A DNA stretch of 64,000 nucleotides from the NCBI GenBank assembly GCA_947494565.1, contig CANLVG010000015.1, positions 1-64,000 on the forward strand, given 5' to 3'. The position numbers were made by a program, and so were the translations under genes. The stretch comes from an uncultured Flavobacteriaceae bacterium. Its GTDB lineage: Bacteria; Bacteroidota; Bacteroidia; Flavobacteriales; Flavobacteriaceae. This document shows positions 25,276-33,725 of this stretch, one piece after another. The notes under the pieces are model-generated. The model saw only the letters and a program-made list of their open reading frames with translations. It ran no database searches and had not been told where the DNA came from. Each line of letters opens with the position of its first letter. Position 1 is the first letter of the stretch.

Positions 25276-25295
25276 GGTTCAAGTCCCTCCGGCTC
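25276..25295 (+). repeat. tmRNA 3'-end-like attachment remnant (right boundary)
   Basis: GGTTCAAGTCCCTCCGGCTC matches the ssrA T-arm and acceptor 3' strand at 18 of 20 positions. No tmRNA body or tRNA precedes it, so it is an isolated tail, as left by integration at ssrA. Confidence 0.7.
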
Positions 25296-25648
25296 TTTAC
25301 TACAACAACCCTATACAAATGAATTGTGTCATCGATTTAAGCAAATGATTTCTTCAAAATGGAGCAGGTATAAGCCTAATGATCCCATGTGCATTAGAAC
25401 AAACTGGCTTACTTGACTATCGGGAAAGGGCACGGGTAAGGCCCTAAGTTGAAAATCTTGAAAAGCGGACTCAGTTTACTTTTTTTTGAAAAAAAATAAG
25501 GTCTCATCACCAAAAACCATCTACACAAGATCCTATACCATCTGTACATAATAGGATGGAAACTGCTGATTTGTTTTCTAATTTGAAGGAAATATCGCAT
25601 AGCATGCATCGGTCTAATCTCTAGCTCCCCACCAAAACTAGATATTAT
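25296..25648. other. Intergenic region before the eCIS regulator
   Basis: About 350 bp between the island boundary and the LytTR gene. A minus-strand frame here continues into the LytTR gene and looks spurious. I see no RNA gene; the LytTR promoter must lie here. Confidence 0.5.
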
Positions 25649-26107
25649 ATGGAACTTAACCCTACAACCCGCCAAAGCACTTCGAAACCTATCGACTTCG
25701 GAGCGCCCGAAACGCTTTATCATAAAAAAAGCCACAAACTTCGAAGCGCTCAAAAATCGCAACCTACGTATCCCTTACCACATACCAAGCTGGTAGGTAT
25801 TCCAACCATAGAGGGCATGGAATTCATCGATACAGAAAAAATAATACGGTGTGAAGGACTTCAAAAATGTACTTTGATCATTACTACTGAAAAGTCGGAT
25901 ATTATCAGTTCGTACAACATCGGCAAATTCGTAACCCTTCTTGAAGAAAGTGGATTTTTCTACTGCCACCGTTCCCATTTGATCAACCTCCGGTTCGTGA
26001 AAAAATATACGCGCGAAGGGTATATTTTTTTTAGTGCCAATTCAAAACCAGTTCCTTTGGCACGGAGAAAAAAATGTGCTTTCCTCAATCAGATCAGGCA
26101 TTTGTAA
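25649..26107 (+). CDS. Stand-alone LytTR DNA-binding regulator
   Basis: A 152-residue protein with an unstructured basic N-terminus (1-45) and a LytTR domain (about 48-150): EFIDTEKIIRCEG, LEESGFFYCHRSHLINLRFV, then SKPVPLARRKK. The CHRSHLIN segment is the family signature. There is no receiver domain, so it is not a classical response regulator; activity could follow its amount or a partner. It is transcribed toward the eCIS operon 264 bp away. A pair of LytTR-type 9-mers sits before the first eCIS gene, so it is the likely eCIS regulator. Confidence 0.85.
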   Translation: MELNPTTRQSTSKPIDFGAPETLYHKKSHKLRSAQKSQPTYPLPHTKLVGIPTIEGMEFIDTEKIIRCEGLQKCTLIITTEKSDIISSYNIGKFVTLLEESGFFYCHRSHLINLRFVKKYTREGYIFFSANSKPVPLARRKKCAFLNQIRHL

Positions 26108-26273
26108 GTGTAATAACCCTATCTCGAAATCCTACATTTCTTGACATTCTTTTCAAATTCAGCGATTATCCCTGTTGATGGTAATGGGTAGGAAATATTG
26201 CTTTTTCCCACGTACCTAGTACCCCTCATCATAACGCATTTCGGTGTAACTATCCGGCTATACCAAATTGTAT

Positions 26274-26303
26274 ACCGTTGGTGCCTAAAACCAGTGTGTT
26301 GGT
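26274..26303 (+). promoter_or_regulatory. Candidate LytTR/AgrA-type tandem site
   Basis: ACCGTTGGT (26274-26282) fits the LytTR half-site consensus [TA][AC][CA]GTTN[AG][TG] at all positions; TGTGTTGGT (26295-26303) fits at seven of nine. The spacer is exactly 12 bp, as in AgrA-class sites. It ends 67 bp upstream of ATG 26371 and lies beside a LytTR gene. Confidence 0.45.
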
Positions 26304-26370
26304 CAGACGGTGTTTGCTTAAAGGTGTAACAAATACATACCTTGATTCCACGTTGTTGCCAGACCCACGT

Positions 26371-26676
26371 ATGACCATCAAAAAGATCTATTTACCGGAA
26401 GCCATGGAGAATGAGAAGTTCGATTATGGTTTTATGAATACGGATGTGATTGTACAGCTCGATAATGAAGATAAGTTCGTCGCAAATTTTATAGCCATCA
26501 AGAAGTTGGTTGAAGATATCGAGAGCGATTGGAAAACAAAAAAAAATCCTTCAAAAAAATACTACTGGTCTAGAAATATGGTAATCGTAAAAAGCTTGAA
26601 AAAAAAAGAACTGTTGCCTATGATCGAGTACATGATCGATGAGGGTGATTTTCAACTGGTTTTTGAAAAATTATAG
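26371..26676 (+). CDS. Unknown 101-residue protein, first gene of the eCIS operon
   Basis: A small soluble alpha/beta protein from ATG 26371 (MTIKKIYLPEAMENEKFDYG). A TTG at 26278 would extend it, but that extension runs through the putative LytTR site and has poor coding character. It ends EYMIDEGDFQLVFEKL and lies 3 bp before the DUF4255 cap gene, so it belongs to the eCIS unit. I recognise no family; a regulator, chaperone or minor structural part are all possible. Confidence 0.6.
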   Translation: MTIKKIYLPEAMENEKFDYGFMNTDVIVQLDNEDKFVANFIAIKKLVEDIESDWKTKKNPSKKYYWSRNMVIVKSLKKKELLPMIEYMIDEGDFQLVFEKL

Positions 26677-26679
26677 TCT

Positions 26680-27237
26680 ATGATACTGGATGGCTTGAAC
26701 TACTTAAGGGATGAATTGAGTTTTGGACTTGGGCTGCCCGCAAACGAGGTGATCATAGAAAATTTACGGGTGTTGCATCAAAACGACAATGCAAATGGCC
26801 TTTATATTTCGCTATTTAATATTGAACAAGAGAACGTGCTTAAAAATACACCCCACCACACGCAGATAAACAACCAACTTCGCTACAAAGAGCCCCCTGT
26901 ATACCTGAATCTTTTTGTTTTTTTCGCATTTGAATTTTCCAATTATGGCACTAGTCTTCAGCGCATGTCCGATACCATAGAGTATTTCCAGAGCAAATCA
27001 TGGTTTTCAAGTGAGAACGAAAGGGCCGCCAATCCTTTTCCCACAATAATGAACAAGATGGTATTGGAGCTCTTCAGTCTCAATTTTGAGCAGATGAACC
27101 ACATTTGGGGCGTCTTGGGCGGAGATCATTTTCCGTCTGTGATGTACAAATTGAGAATGATAAAACTACAGCGGGATATTGATATCGCCGGCCCGGAAAT
27201 TACTACCATATCCATTAATTCATCAGTATCCAACTAA
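26680..27237 (+). CDS. eCIS cap/terminator protein (DUF4255, Pvc16-like)
   Basis: A 185-residue protein with the DUF4255 pattern: MILDGLNYLRDELSFGLGLP at the start, PPVYLNLFVFFAFEFSNYGT in the middle and LQRMSDTIEYFQ after it. In PVC/AFP particles this family (Pvc16/Afp16) forms the hexameric cap that ends tube and sheath assembly. In the Photorhabdus PVC operon this gene is last; here it is near the front. Confidence 0.85.
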   Translation: MILDGLNYLRDELSFGLGLPANEVIIENLRVLHQNDNANGLYISLFNIEQENVLKNTPHHTQINNQLRYKEPPVYLNLFVFFAFEFSNYGTSLQRMSDTIEYFQSKSWFSSENERAANPFPTIMNKMVLELFSLNFEQMNHIWGVLGGDHFPSVMYKLRMIKLQRDIDIAGPEITTISINSSVSN

Positions 27238-27238
27238 T

Positions 27239-28006
27239 ATGAGCTTTACGCTATCCTATATCGATTTTTTTAACATTCGAGTGCTAGACGTAGACAGTGG
27301 AAACCCTATTGATGGAATACACTTCATTCCCAGTGCAGAATGCAAAATGAACTTGGAAAAACACCGACTACTACTTAAAAAACGAACAGGGGGGCTCGAC
27401 ATTTACTACCAAGAAAATCCGGAGGCCTCCAGTCCATTGCTGGCACCCATTAAAAAACGTACTAGGTTCGGTTTTGGTCTTGTAATCAGTGATCCGAACT
27501 TTTTTTCTAGCTACGAACCGGATCTCGACGATCCACCACAATTGTATTTTGACAACTTGGACGGTGCCGGCGCAATATTGGCTGGAGCCGTCGAAGTACT
27601 AAGCGAGAACGCCCAAGTACAGGTGGTAGATACCGCGAAGGTATATGCAAAGACCTTTTCCGTGGTCACTGACCTTACAGTTGCACCGGCCCCCTCTTCT
27701 TATTCGATAAAAGAAAAACATGGGCCAGCAACCCTTCAAACGGTACTGATCGATAATTCTTCAGGTACGAACAAGGTAACCACAAAACTCAATGACCCTA
27801 TACAGCAAGCTGCATCTTTTGTAGACGCCTCGGGTCCCTACCTGCTCGAATCGGATAGCGGCCTACCAGCGACCAGCACCATTTATTTAGATGACCAACT
27901 GGTAAGGCAAAGCCTAACCGGTATTATCGATATCTATTGGGAGACCGATCAGGATACCGCACCGCCAGGAGGCACTAGTTATGAAATCAGATTTAAATTA
28001 AAATAA
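27239..28006 (+). CDS. eCIS-associated protein, possible cap adaptor
   Basis: A 255-residue beta-rich protein from ATG 27239, overlapping nothing and starting 1 bp after the cap gene stop; an upstream in-frame GTG/ATA-type extension into the cap gene is unlikely. It includes FNIRVLDVDSGNPIDGIHFI and a C-terminal IDIYWETDQD strand. I do not recognise a domain. Its place between cap and sheath, and the known existence of an extra cap-adaptor ring in the Algoriphagus eCIS, make a tail-end adaptor a fair guess. Confidence 0.6.
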   Translation: MSFTLSYIDFFNIRVLDVDSGNPIDGIHFIPSAECKMNLEKHRLLLKKRTGGLDIYYQENPEASSPLLAPIKKRTRFGFGLVISDPNFFSSYEPDLDDPPQLYFDNLDGAGAILAGAVEVLSENAQVQVVDTAKVYAKTFSVVTDLTVAPAPSSYSIKEKHGPATLQTVLIDNSSGTNKVTTKLNDPIQQAASFVDASGPYLLESDSGLPATSTIYLDDQLVRQSLTGIIDIYWETDQDTAPPGGTSYEIRFKLK

Positions 28007-28023
28007 CATTAAAATGAACTATT

Positions 28024-29481
28024 ATGAATACACCTGGAGTTTATATTAAGGAAATACCAACGTTCCCGCCTTCGGTGGCAGCGGTGGAAACTGCCATACC
28101 GGCTTTTGTTGGTATCACGCAACTGACTACCGATGCCGATGGTGCTTCGTTAATCGATGTCCCCAAGAGAATTACCTCTCTTCTGGAGTATGAACAGCTC
28201 TTTGGACCTGCTACCCCACAGTCCTTTTCAGTAGCTGTGGAACAGGATTTTTCGGAAGTACCGCTCCAGATTAGGGAAACCCGGATAACCATTAACGGAA
28301 CGGTTCCAACACAGCCTACAGATGCCGATCTGCTGTACTATGCCGTTCAGTTGTTCTATGATAATGGTGGTGGTCCTTGTTATATCGTATCGGCCACTGC
28401 TGGGAATTTTATCAACGCCGTTGACGCCTTGGAGGAATTTGACGAGCCTACCATTATTGTTTCCCCAGGAGCAGTGAACGAAGGAAATTATACGGGTATT
28501 GTCGATGCGGCCCTATTACAATGCAACAAATTGCAAGATCGTGTAGCAATTATCGATGTACCTGATGGGGTGCCCGGAGGTAATACTACGGTGGCAGATA
28601 TTGATACCAATTTCCGCACCCCGATTATCAGCGATTTGAACATGGTGAAATACGGCGGCGCCTATTACCCCTATTTGGTAACCGCCATTCCCTTTTTGAC
28701 CGACGATTCGGTAATTACCGTTGCGTCGCATTCCATTACACTATATGATACTTCTGACACCGATGTAACGGCCACCACTACAGTTCCGATACCAGCGGCC
28801 ATCCCGGCAGGAACCGCACTTAACGATGGTCCAACCAATATTCCCGATAATTTCAATCAGGTCTATACCTCCATCAAGGTTTACCTACAACAATACACGG
28901 TTACTTTAACACCGAGTGCGGCGATTGCAGGAGTCTATGCCCGGGTAGATAACGATCGGGGCGTTTGGAAAGCACCTGCCAATGTAAGTGTACTCAGTGT
29001 TCAACGTCCGGCCATCAACGTGACCAATGATTTGCAAGATGGACTCAATGTGGATCCTACAAGCGGTAAATCGGTAAATGTCATTCGCACCTTTACCGGT
29101 CGCGGCACCTTGGTCTGGGGCGCACGCACCCTCGCGGGCAATGATAGCGAATGGAAGTACATGCCGGTGCGTAGGTTTTTCAACTTTGCAGAAGAATCGA
29201 TAAAGAAGGCCACCGGGCGCTTTGTCTTTGAACCCAATGATAAGAATACTTGGACCATGGTAAAGACCATGATCGAGAATTTTTTATTGGTACAATGGAG
29301 AGATGGGGCCTTGGCAGGAGAAAAGCCCGAGCATGCATTCTACGTAAAAGTTGGTCTGAATCTCACCATGACCGCTGCCGATATCTTAAACGGGTTAATG
29401 AATGTTGAAATTGGAATGGCTGTTGTGCGACCTGCGGAATTTATCATTTTGAAGTTCTCACACAAAATGCAAGAATCTTAA
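28024..29481 (+). CDS. Contractile tail sheath protein
   Basis: A 485-residue sheath protein. MNTPGVYIKEIPTFPPSVAA-VETAIPAFVGIT is the classic sheath N-terminus; the conserved C-terminal domain includes RTFTGRGTLVWGARTLAG, WKYMPVRRFFNFAEESIKKA and a final NVEIGMAVVRPAEFIILKFS. Extended sheath subunits wrap the tube and contract to drive it out. PVC has three sheath paralogues (Pvc2-4); here there is a single gene, so the sheath is probably homopolymeric. Confidence 0.95.
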   Translation: MNTPGVYIKEIPTFPPSVAAVETAIPAFVGITQLTTDADGASLIDVPKRITSLLEYEQLFGPATPQSFSVAVEQDFSEVPLQIRETRITINGTVPTQPTDADLLYYAVQLFYDNGGGPCYIVSATAGNFINAVDALEEFDEPTIIVSPGAVNEGNYTGIVDAALLQCNKLQDRVAIIDVPDGVPGGNTTVADIDTNFRTPIISDLNMVKYGGAYYPYLVTAIPFLTDDSVITVASHSITLYDTSDTDVTATTTVPIPAAIPAGTALNDGPTNIPDNFNQVYTSIKVYLQQYTVTLTPSAAIAGVYARVDNDRGVWKAPANVSVLSVQRPAINVTNDLQDGLNVDPTSGKSVNVIRTFTGRGTLVWGARTLAGNDSEWKYMPVRRFFNFAEESIKKATGRFVFEPNDKNTWTMVKTMIENFLLVQWRDGALAGEKPEHAFYVKVGLNLTMTAADILNGLMNVEIGMAVVRPAEFIILKFSHKMQES

Positions 29482-29513
29482 TATCCTTTTAATAAACAGT
29501 AAAAACTAAAGTT

Positions 29514-29945
29514 ATGAACGAATATCCGCTACCCAAATTTCACTTTCAAGTAGAGTGGCAAGGTTCCAGAATGGGATTTACGGAGATTACCGGTCTTGAT
29601 GTTGAAACCGAGGTAATCGAATATAATGAGGGTTCCAGTAAGGAATATCACTCCCTTAAAATGCCAGGTAGGCAAAAATTTGGGAACATCACCTTGAAAC
29701 GAGGGGTCATGCCCTTGGATAACGAATTCTTTGTCTGGTGGAATACGGTAAGCCTCAATAAAATAGAACGAAGGGATTTGACGATAAGCCTGTTGAATGA
29801 AAAACATGAGCCGACGATGGTTTGGCGTGTAAAAAATGCCTGGCCTGTTAAAGTAATTGGGACGGACCTAAAAGCTGATGGTAATGAGACGGCCATAGAA
29901 TCTTGCGAATTGGCCCATGAAGGGTGCGTCGTCAGCAATGAATAA
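29514..29945 (+). CDS. eCIS inner tube protein 1 (gp19/Hcp-like)
   Basis: A 143-residue tube subunit: FHFQVEWQGSRMGFTEITGL is the standard T4 gp19-like start, followed by KFGNITLKRGVMPLDNEFFVW and KNAWPVKVIGTDLKADGNE. Stacked hexamers form the conduit. The strict similarity in layout to the next gene reflects an old duplication; this copy is likelier to be the major tube. Confidence 0.92.
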   Translation: MNEYPLPKFHFQVEWQGSRMGFTEITGLDVETEVIEYNEGSSKEYHSLKMPGRQKFGNITLKRGVMPLDNEFFVWWNTVSLNKIERRDLTISLLNEKHEPTMVWRVKNAWPVKVIGTDLKADGNETAIESCELAHEGCVVSNE

Positions 29946-29950
29946 ATGCT

Positions 29951-30409
29951 ATGCCAAGTGCCAGTCAAACATATTATCCGCCCGTAGGTTTTCATTTTAG
30001 CGTGGTCTTTGACCTTCCTGGTATCAGTGACCTTGACTTTAAATTCAAGGAGGTTTCAGGGATGAATATGGAACTTGAAGAAGAATCGGTGACCGAAGGA
30101 GGCGAAAACCGATTTATCCAGAAGCTTCCTGTACGGGCGCGCTATCCCGATCTAATCCTCAAAAGAGGGTTATTGACCAATTCCGTACTGTATAAATGGT
30201 GCGAAGACGCCATAGTCAACCTAGACATACAACCCATTACCGTTTGGGTAAATCTGTTGAACGAGCTACACGAGCCCTTACAACAATATGTTTTTCAGAA
30301 TGCATGGCCCAAAAAGTGGAGTATCAGCGATTTCAATGCAGAGAGCAGCGATGTGGTATTGGAAACCTTAGAGCTGGCATATCAATTTTATAGAATAGAA
30401 ACCCCATAG
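29951..30409 (+). CDS. eCIS inner tube protein 2 (Pvc5-like initiator)
   Basis: A 152-residue tube paralogue: YYPPVGFHFSVVFDL, DFKFKEVSGMNMELEEES, YPDLILKRGLLTNSVLYKW and FQNAWPKKWSISDFNAESSD. In PVC the second tube protein (Pvc5) forms the first layer on the baseplate; that role is inferred from order (after tube 1, before the LysM protein). Spacing from tube 1 is 5 bp. Confidence 0.88.
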   Translation: MPSASQTYYPPVGFHFSVVFDLPGISDLDFKFKEVSGMNMELEEESVTEGGENRFIQKLPVRARYPDLILKRGLLTNSVLYKWCEDAIVNLDIQPITVWVNLLNELHEPLQQYVFQNAWPKKWSISDFNAESSDVVLETLELAYQFYRIETP

Positions 30410-30412
30410 ATC

Positions 30413-30589
30413 ATGGCAGTAATCATTAAAAATTTGATAATAACCGGCGAAGTTGGAAAAGCTGAAATCAACAAAGGCAGTACCAATACCCCGAGTAGAA
30501 ATACCAACGAAAAGCAGCAACGCATCTTGAAATTGGAAGAATTCTCCGATCAAGTGATTCAGATTTTTAACGATCAAAAGGAACGATAA
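30413..30589 (+). CDS. Small eCIS protein, DUF5908/Pvc6-like
   Basis: A 58-residue protein at ATG 30413: MAVIIKNLIITGEVGKAEIN starts with the short hydrophobic strand typical of DUF5908 proteins and ends with a helix (KLEEFSDQVIQIFNDQK). Its place between the second tube and the LysM protein is that of Pvc6. The stop overlaps the next start by 1 bp (TAATG). Short length makes it easy to miss. Confidence 0.75.
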   Translation: MAVIIKNLIITGEVGKAEINKGSTNTPSRNTNEKQQRILKLEEFSDQVIQIFNDQKER

Positions 30590-31263
30590 TGTTAGACGGT
30601 TTTTTAGGGAAATTAAAAATCCTGCCCTTTAGTCAATCTGATAATGTACAGGCCGCCTTGCCTTCCGGACCGCCGTTCATTGCCCAGTTCAATCCGGAGT
30701 CCTTTAGCGTGGCTACAGAACTGGAGTATGCCCAAGAAGATCCTGCACATGGAGACGATGGAGAAGAAGCCAAGTTTAAATGTATAAAGCCCCAACAGTA
30801 TTCCTTTGATTTTTTAATAGACGGTACTGGTGCGTCAGGGGAGAAGAAAGAGGTGCTTTTGGAGATAGAACTGTTCAAGGCAACAGTAGGTTTTTTCGGC
30901 CCCATTCATCGCCCACGATTTCTAATGCTCAGTTGGGGTACGTTCGTCGCCAATTGCGTACTTGAAACCTACACTATAAACTATAAACTCTTTAAATCGG
31001 ATGGTACTCCCTTGCGAGCGGTAATCTCGGCAACTTTTAAGGAACACAAACCCAAATTGCTGAAAGAGCTTCTCAAAAACCTTGGATCTCCCGACCTCAC
31101 CCATTCCCATGAAGTGTTGGACAAAGAACACCTATGGTGGGTATGCCATAAAGAATACGACGCTACCAAATATTACATTCATGTGGCCGAAAAAAATAAA
31201 CTCAACAATTTAAGACGGTTAAAGAACGGTAAACGACTGTACCTACCGCCAATAGAAAAATAG
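30589..31263 (+). CDS. eCIS baseplate/tube protein with LysM-like tail (Pvc7-like)
   Basis: A 224-residue protein of the CIS tube (gp53-like) family: PPFIAQFNPESFSVATELEY and PQQYSFDFLIDGTGA mark the N-terminal domain, RPRFLMLSWGTFVANCVLE the core, and VCHKEYDATKYYIHVAEKNK with LRRLKNGKRLYLPP forms a LysM-like C-terminus. It is expected to clamp the baseplate hub to the tube. Confidence 0.9.
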   Translation: MLDGFLGKLKILPFSQSDNVQAALPSGPPFIAQFNPESFSVATELEYAQEDPAHGDDGEEAKFKCIKPQQYSFDFLIDGTGASGEKKEVLLEIELFKATVGFFGPIHRPRFLMLSWGTFVANCVLETYTINYKLFKSDGTPLRAVISATFKEHKPKLLKELLKNLGSPDLTHSHEVLDKEHLWWVCHKEYDATKYYIHVAEKNKLNNLRRLKNGKRLYLPPIEK

Positions 31264-31266
31264 ACT

Positions 31267-33021
31267 ATGCCAGCGATACCTGTAAGCTTTGTGACAGATC
31301 AAAAGGACACTTCCCTTACCACTTTTACCATTAAAGTGGATGGAGAGGAGCTTTCCGCCGCCTTCAATATTCTTTCTATGGATGTTTTTCAAGCAATCAA
31401 CCATATCTCTTTTTCCCGCATCCTTTTGTACGATGGCGATGCTGCCAAGCAAGATTTTGAAATCAGCGGAGGGGAACAATTTGAGCTTGGGAAAGAAATC
31501 GAGTTGTTTGCAGGCTATCAGATGCAGGAAACCGCACTCTTCAAGGGTATTCTGACCAAACAAAAAATCAAAATAAAAAGCTCTGGTGGTAGTTTACTTT
31601 TTCTTGAAATAAGGGACCTCGCCTTTAAGATGACCTTAGATCGGAAATCCAGGTATTTTAAGGAAGTTGCCGATACCGATCTTTTCAGCCAGATTGCCCA
31701 AGAACACGGTATTGATATCGATACGGATCTCTTAGGTCAGCACCACTTGGAAATAACACAATACCATGTTTCCGATTGGGATTTTATCGTTTCAAGAGCC
31801 GAGCGCCTTGGGGGATATTGTCTTTTCCACGAGGGACTCCTCAAGATCAAAAAAATGACACCCGACCCCTTGGGGGTGATAAACCTTACCTACGGTGTAG
31901 ACATTTTTGATGCCGATTTGGAGATGGAGGCCCGCACCCAATATGAGTCTGTAATGACTTCCTCTTGGGATTATACAAAGCAAGAGCTATTGACTGCAGA
32001 GGTCTCCGATGTAAGCGCTCCGAGTCAAGGTTTTCCAAATGGTTCCGAGCTTGCTGAGGTTGGGTCAGTTGGTAATTTCAACCTAAGGCACAGTGGCCAT
32101 CTAAGCCAACAAGAATTAGATGCATGGGCAGAAGCACAAATGATCAAATCCAGATTCGCGAGAATCAGAGGTACCGTAAAGATTCAGGGGAACGCGGCCT
32201 GTGCACCTGGTAACTCGGCAGAATTAAAGGGCTTTGGAAATCGATTCAATGGTTTGGCTTTTATCTCCGGTATACGGCACACTATCGGGGATGGAAATTG
32301 GACCACTACTTTACAAATTGGGGATTCACCGGAATGGCATATCGAAAAGTATCCTGTGAATACCACGCCAGGAGCCCTATTCAACCCCGCAACAAACGGT
32401 TTGCTTATTGGCGTGGTAACGCAATTGCAGGATGACCCGAATGGGGAGGACCGTATCCTTATAAAGATACCTTCCATAGATGATAAAGATCAAGGAACCT
32501 GGTGCCGGATAGCCCGGCCCGATGCTGGTGAAAATCGCGGAATCATTTGGTTTCCAGAGATTGGTGATGAGGTAGTGCTGGGTTTTATAAACGACGATCC
32601 CAATCAGCCAGTTGTTCTTGGTATGCTTCACAGCAGCGCAAAACCATCCCCACTGCCCGGTTCGGACGATAATCACCTCAAAGGAATCGTCTCGCGAAGC
32701 GATATGCGATTGACCTTTGATGATGAAGGTAAAATACTCACCCTACAAACCCCTGAGGGTAATAAAATAACCTTGAACGATGATGAAGGCAGTGTGGTCA
32801 TGGAGGATAAAAACGGAAGTCTCATTAGGATGAACGCTGATGGAATCACCCTGGAAAGTAGCAAGGATATTGTTTTGAAGGCCACAGGCGACATAAAAGT
32901 CGACGGGATGAATATAGCGCATAAGGCACAGCTGAATTTCAAAGGTGAAGGCAGTGCGGGAGCTAGCCTCACCAGCAGTGGCACCACCGAAGTAAAAGGA
33001 TCATTGGTAAACATTAATTAA
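31267..33021 (+). CDS. VgrG-like spike protein (Pvc8)
   Basis: A 584-residue spike. The N-terminal half is gp27-like (ADTDLFSQIAQEHGIDID, YHVSDWDFIVSRAERLGGYC). A gp5-like OB domain follows near residues 375-460 (GVVTQLQDDPNGEDRILIKI, IIWFPEIGDEVVLGFINDDP). The C-terminus is a short beta-helix of repeated strands (MRLTFDDEGKILTLQTPEGN and following). It trimerises to form the central spike that is pushed into the target. The PAAR tip gene starts 1 bp after the stop. Confidence 0.95.
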   Translation: MPAIPVSFVTDQKDTSLTTFTIKVDGEELSAAFNILSMDVFQAINHISFSRILLYDGDAAKQDFEISGGEQFELGKEIELFAGYQMQETALFKGILTKQKIKIKSSGGSLLFLEIRDLAFKMTLDRKSRYFKEVADTDLFSQIAQEHGIDIDTDLLGQHHLEITQYHVSDWDFIVSRAERLGGYCLFHEGLLKIKKMTPDPLGVINLTYGVDIFDADLEMEARTQYESVMTSSWDYTKQELLTAEVSDVSAPSQGFPNGSELAEVGSVGNFNLRHSGHLSQQELDAWAEAQMIKSRFARIRGTVKIQGNAACAPGNSAELKGFGNRFNGLAFISGIRHTIGDGNWTTTLQIGDSPEWHIEKYPVNTTPGALFNPATNGLLIGVVTQLQDDPNGEDRILIKIPSIDDKDQGTWCRIARPDAGENRGIIWFPEIGDEVVLGFINDDPNQPVVLGMLHSSAKPSPLPGSDDNHLKGIVSRSDMRLTFDDEGKILTLQTPEGNKITLNDDEGSVVMEDKNGSLIRMNADGITLESSKDIVLKATGDIKVDGMNIAHKAQLNFKGEGSAGASLTSSGTTEVKGSLVNIN

Positions 33022-33022
33022 G

Positions 33023-33316
33023 ATGCCTGCAGCAGCAAGAATATTGGATATGCACACCTGCCCTCTCATAAATCCAGGTGGGGTGCCCCATGTAGGCGGG
33101 CCAATATTACCCCCGGGCTGTGCCACAGTGCTCATTGGCGGATTGCCAGCAGCGACCTTAGGCGATATGTGCATTTGTGCAGGTCCCCCGGACACTATTG
33201 TAAAAGGGTCGGGAACAGTAAAGATTTGTGGAAAACCAGCAGCCCGCATGGGTGATACTACGGCTCATGGCGGCAGTATTTTAGGTGGTTTGGCAACAGT
33301 AAACATAGGAGGATGA
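33023..33316 (+). CDS. PAAR-repeat spike tip protein (Pvc10)
   Basis: A 97-residue PAAR protein: MPAAARILDMHTCPLINPGG opens with the PAAR-type start, and a second AARMGDTTAHGG segment is near residue 73. Residues Cys14, His25, Cys48/50 and His84 are likely zinc ligands. It caps the spike and sharpens it. No toxin domain is fused to it, so cargo must attach elsewhere. Confidence 0.93.
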   Translation: MPAAARILDMHTCPLINPGGVPHVGGPILPPGCATVLIGGLPAATLGDMCICAGPPDTIVKGSGTVKICGKPAARMGDTTAHGGSILGGLATVNIGG

Positions 33317-33317
33317 T

Positions 33318-33719
33318 ATGGAATTTGATCAAGAATTTCTAGGACAAGGATGGAGTTTTCCACCAGCTTTTACCAGAACCCATCATCAAGTGGCAATGGT
33401 CAAGGGCATTCAAGACATCTATGAAAGTCTTGATATACTGTTCACCACTAGTTTAGGGGAGCGGATCATGAACCCCACCTTTGGTTGTGGTTTGGCGGAG
33501 TCGGTTTTTGATGCGATGAACACAGGAATGTTGGCCTACATTCAAAACTTGATAGAAGTGGCCATTTTATACCATGAAGCCCGGATTGATGCTCAAAAAG
33601 TAGAGCTAAGACCAGATGCCACGGAGGGCATACTTTGGATTTATATCGATTTTACGGTACGGACGGATAACTCAAGATTTAATTACGTTTTCCCATTTTA
33701 TTTAAATGAAACGAACTAA
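33318..33719 (+). CDS. gp25-like baseplate wedge protein (Pvc9)
   Basis: A 133-residue GPW/gp25 family protein: IYESLDILFTTSLGERIMNP is the family core, followed by FGCGLAESVFDAMN and a C-terminal strand. It starts the sheath ring on the baseplate. Order here is spike, PAAR, gp25, versus spike, gp25, PAAR in PVC. Confidence 0.93.
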   Translation: MEFDQEFLGQGWSFPPAFTRTHHQVAMVKGIQDIYESLDILFTTSLGERIMNPTFGCGLAESVFDAMNTGMLAYIQNLIEVAILYHEARIDAQKVELRPDATEGILWIYIDFTVRTDNSRFNYVFPFYLNETN

Positions 33720-33725
33720 TTGATC

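Larger units (their letters stand above)
9067..25295. mobile_element. Genomic island at the tmRNA 3' end
   Basis: The tmRNA end GGTTCGAATCCCTCCGGCTC (9067-9086) recurs with two mismatches as GGTTCAAGTCCCTCCGGCTC at 25276-25295. The enclosed 16 kb is more A+T-rich than the flanks, lacks the 7-bp arrays of the left backbone, and carries accessory genes: methyltransferases, a protease-nuclease, unknowns and pseudogenes. This is the layout of an element integrated at ssrA. No tyrosine recombinase or other integrase is visible, so the element is probably decayed or was mobilised in trans. The boundaries are inferred from the repeats. Confidence 0.6.

Noticed and set aside
25409-25762. 117-residue minus-strand frame before the LytTR gene
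   Set aside because: It overlaps the well-supported LytTR gene start, has unbalanced composition and no recognisable family.
26278-26370. TTG-initiated extension of the first eCIS gene
   Set aside because: It runs through the candidate LytTR site and encodes an atypical stretch; ATG 26371 is a better start.
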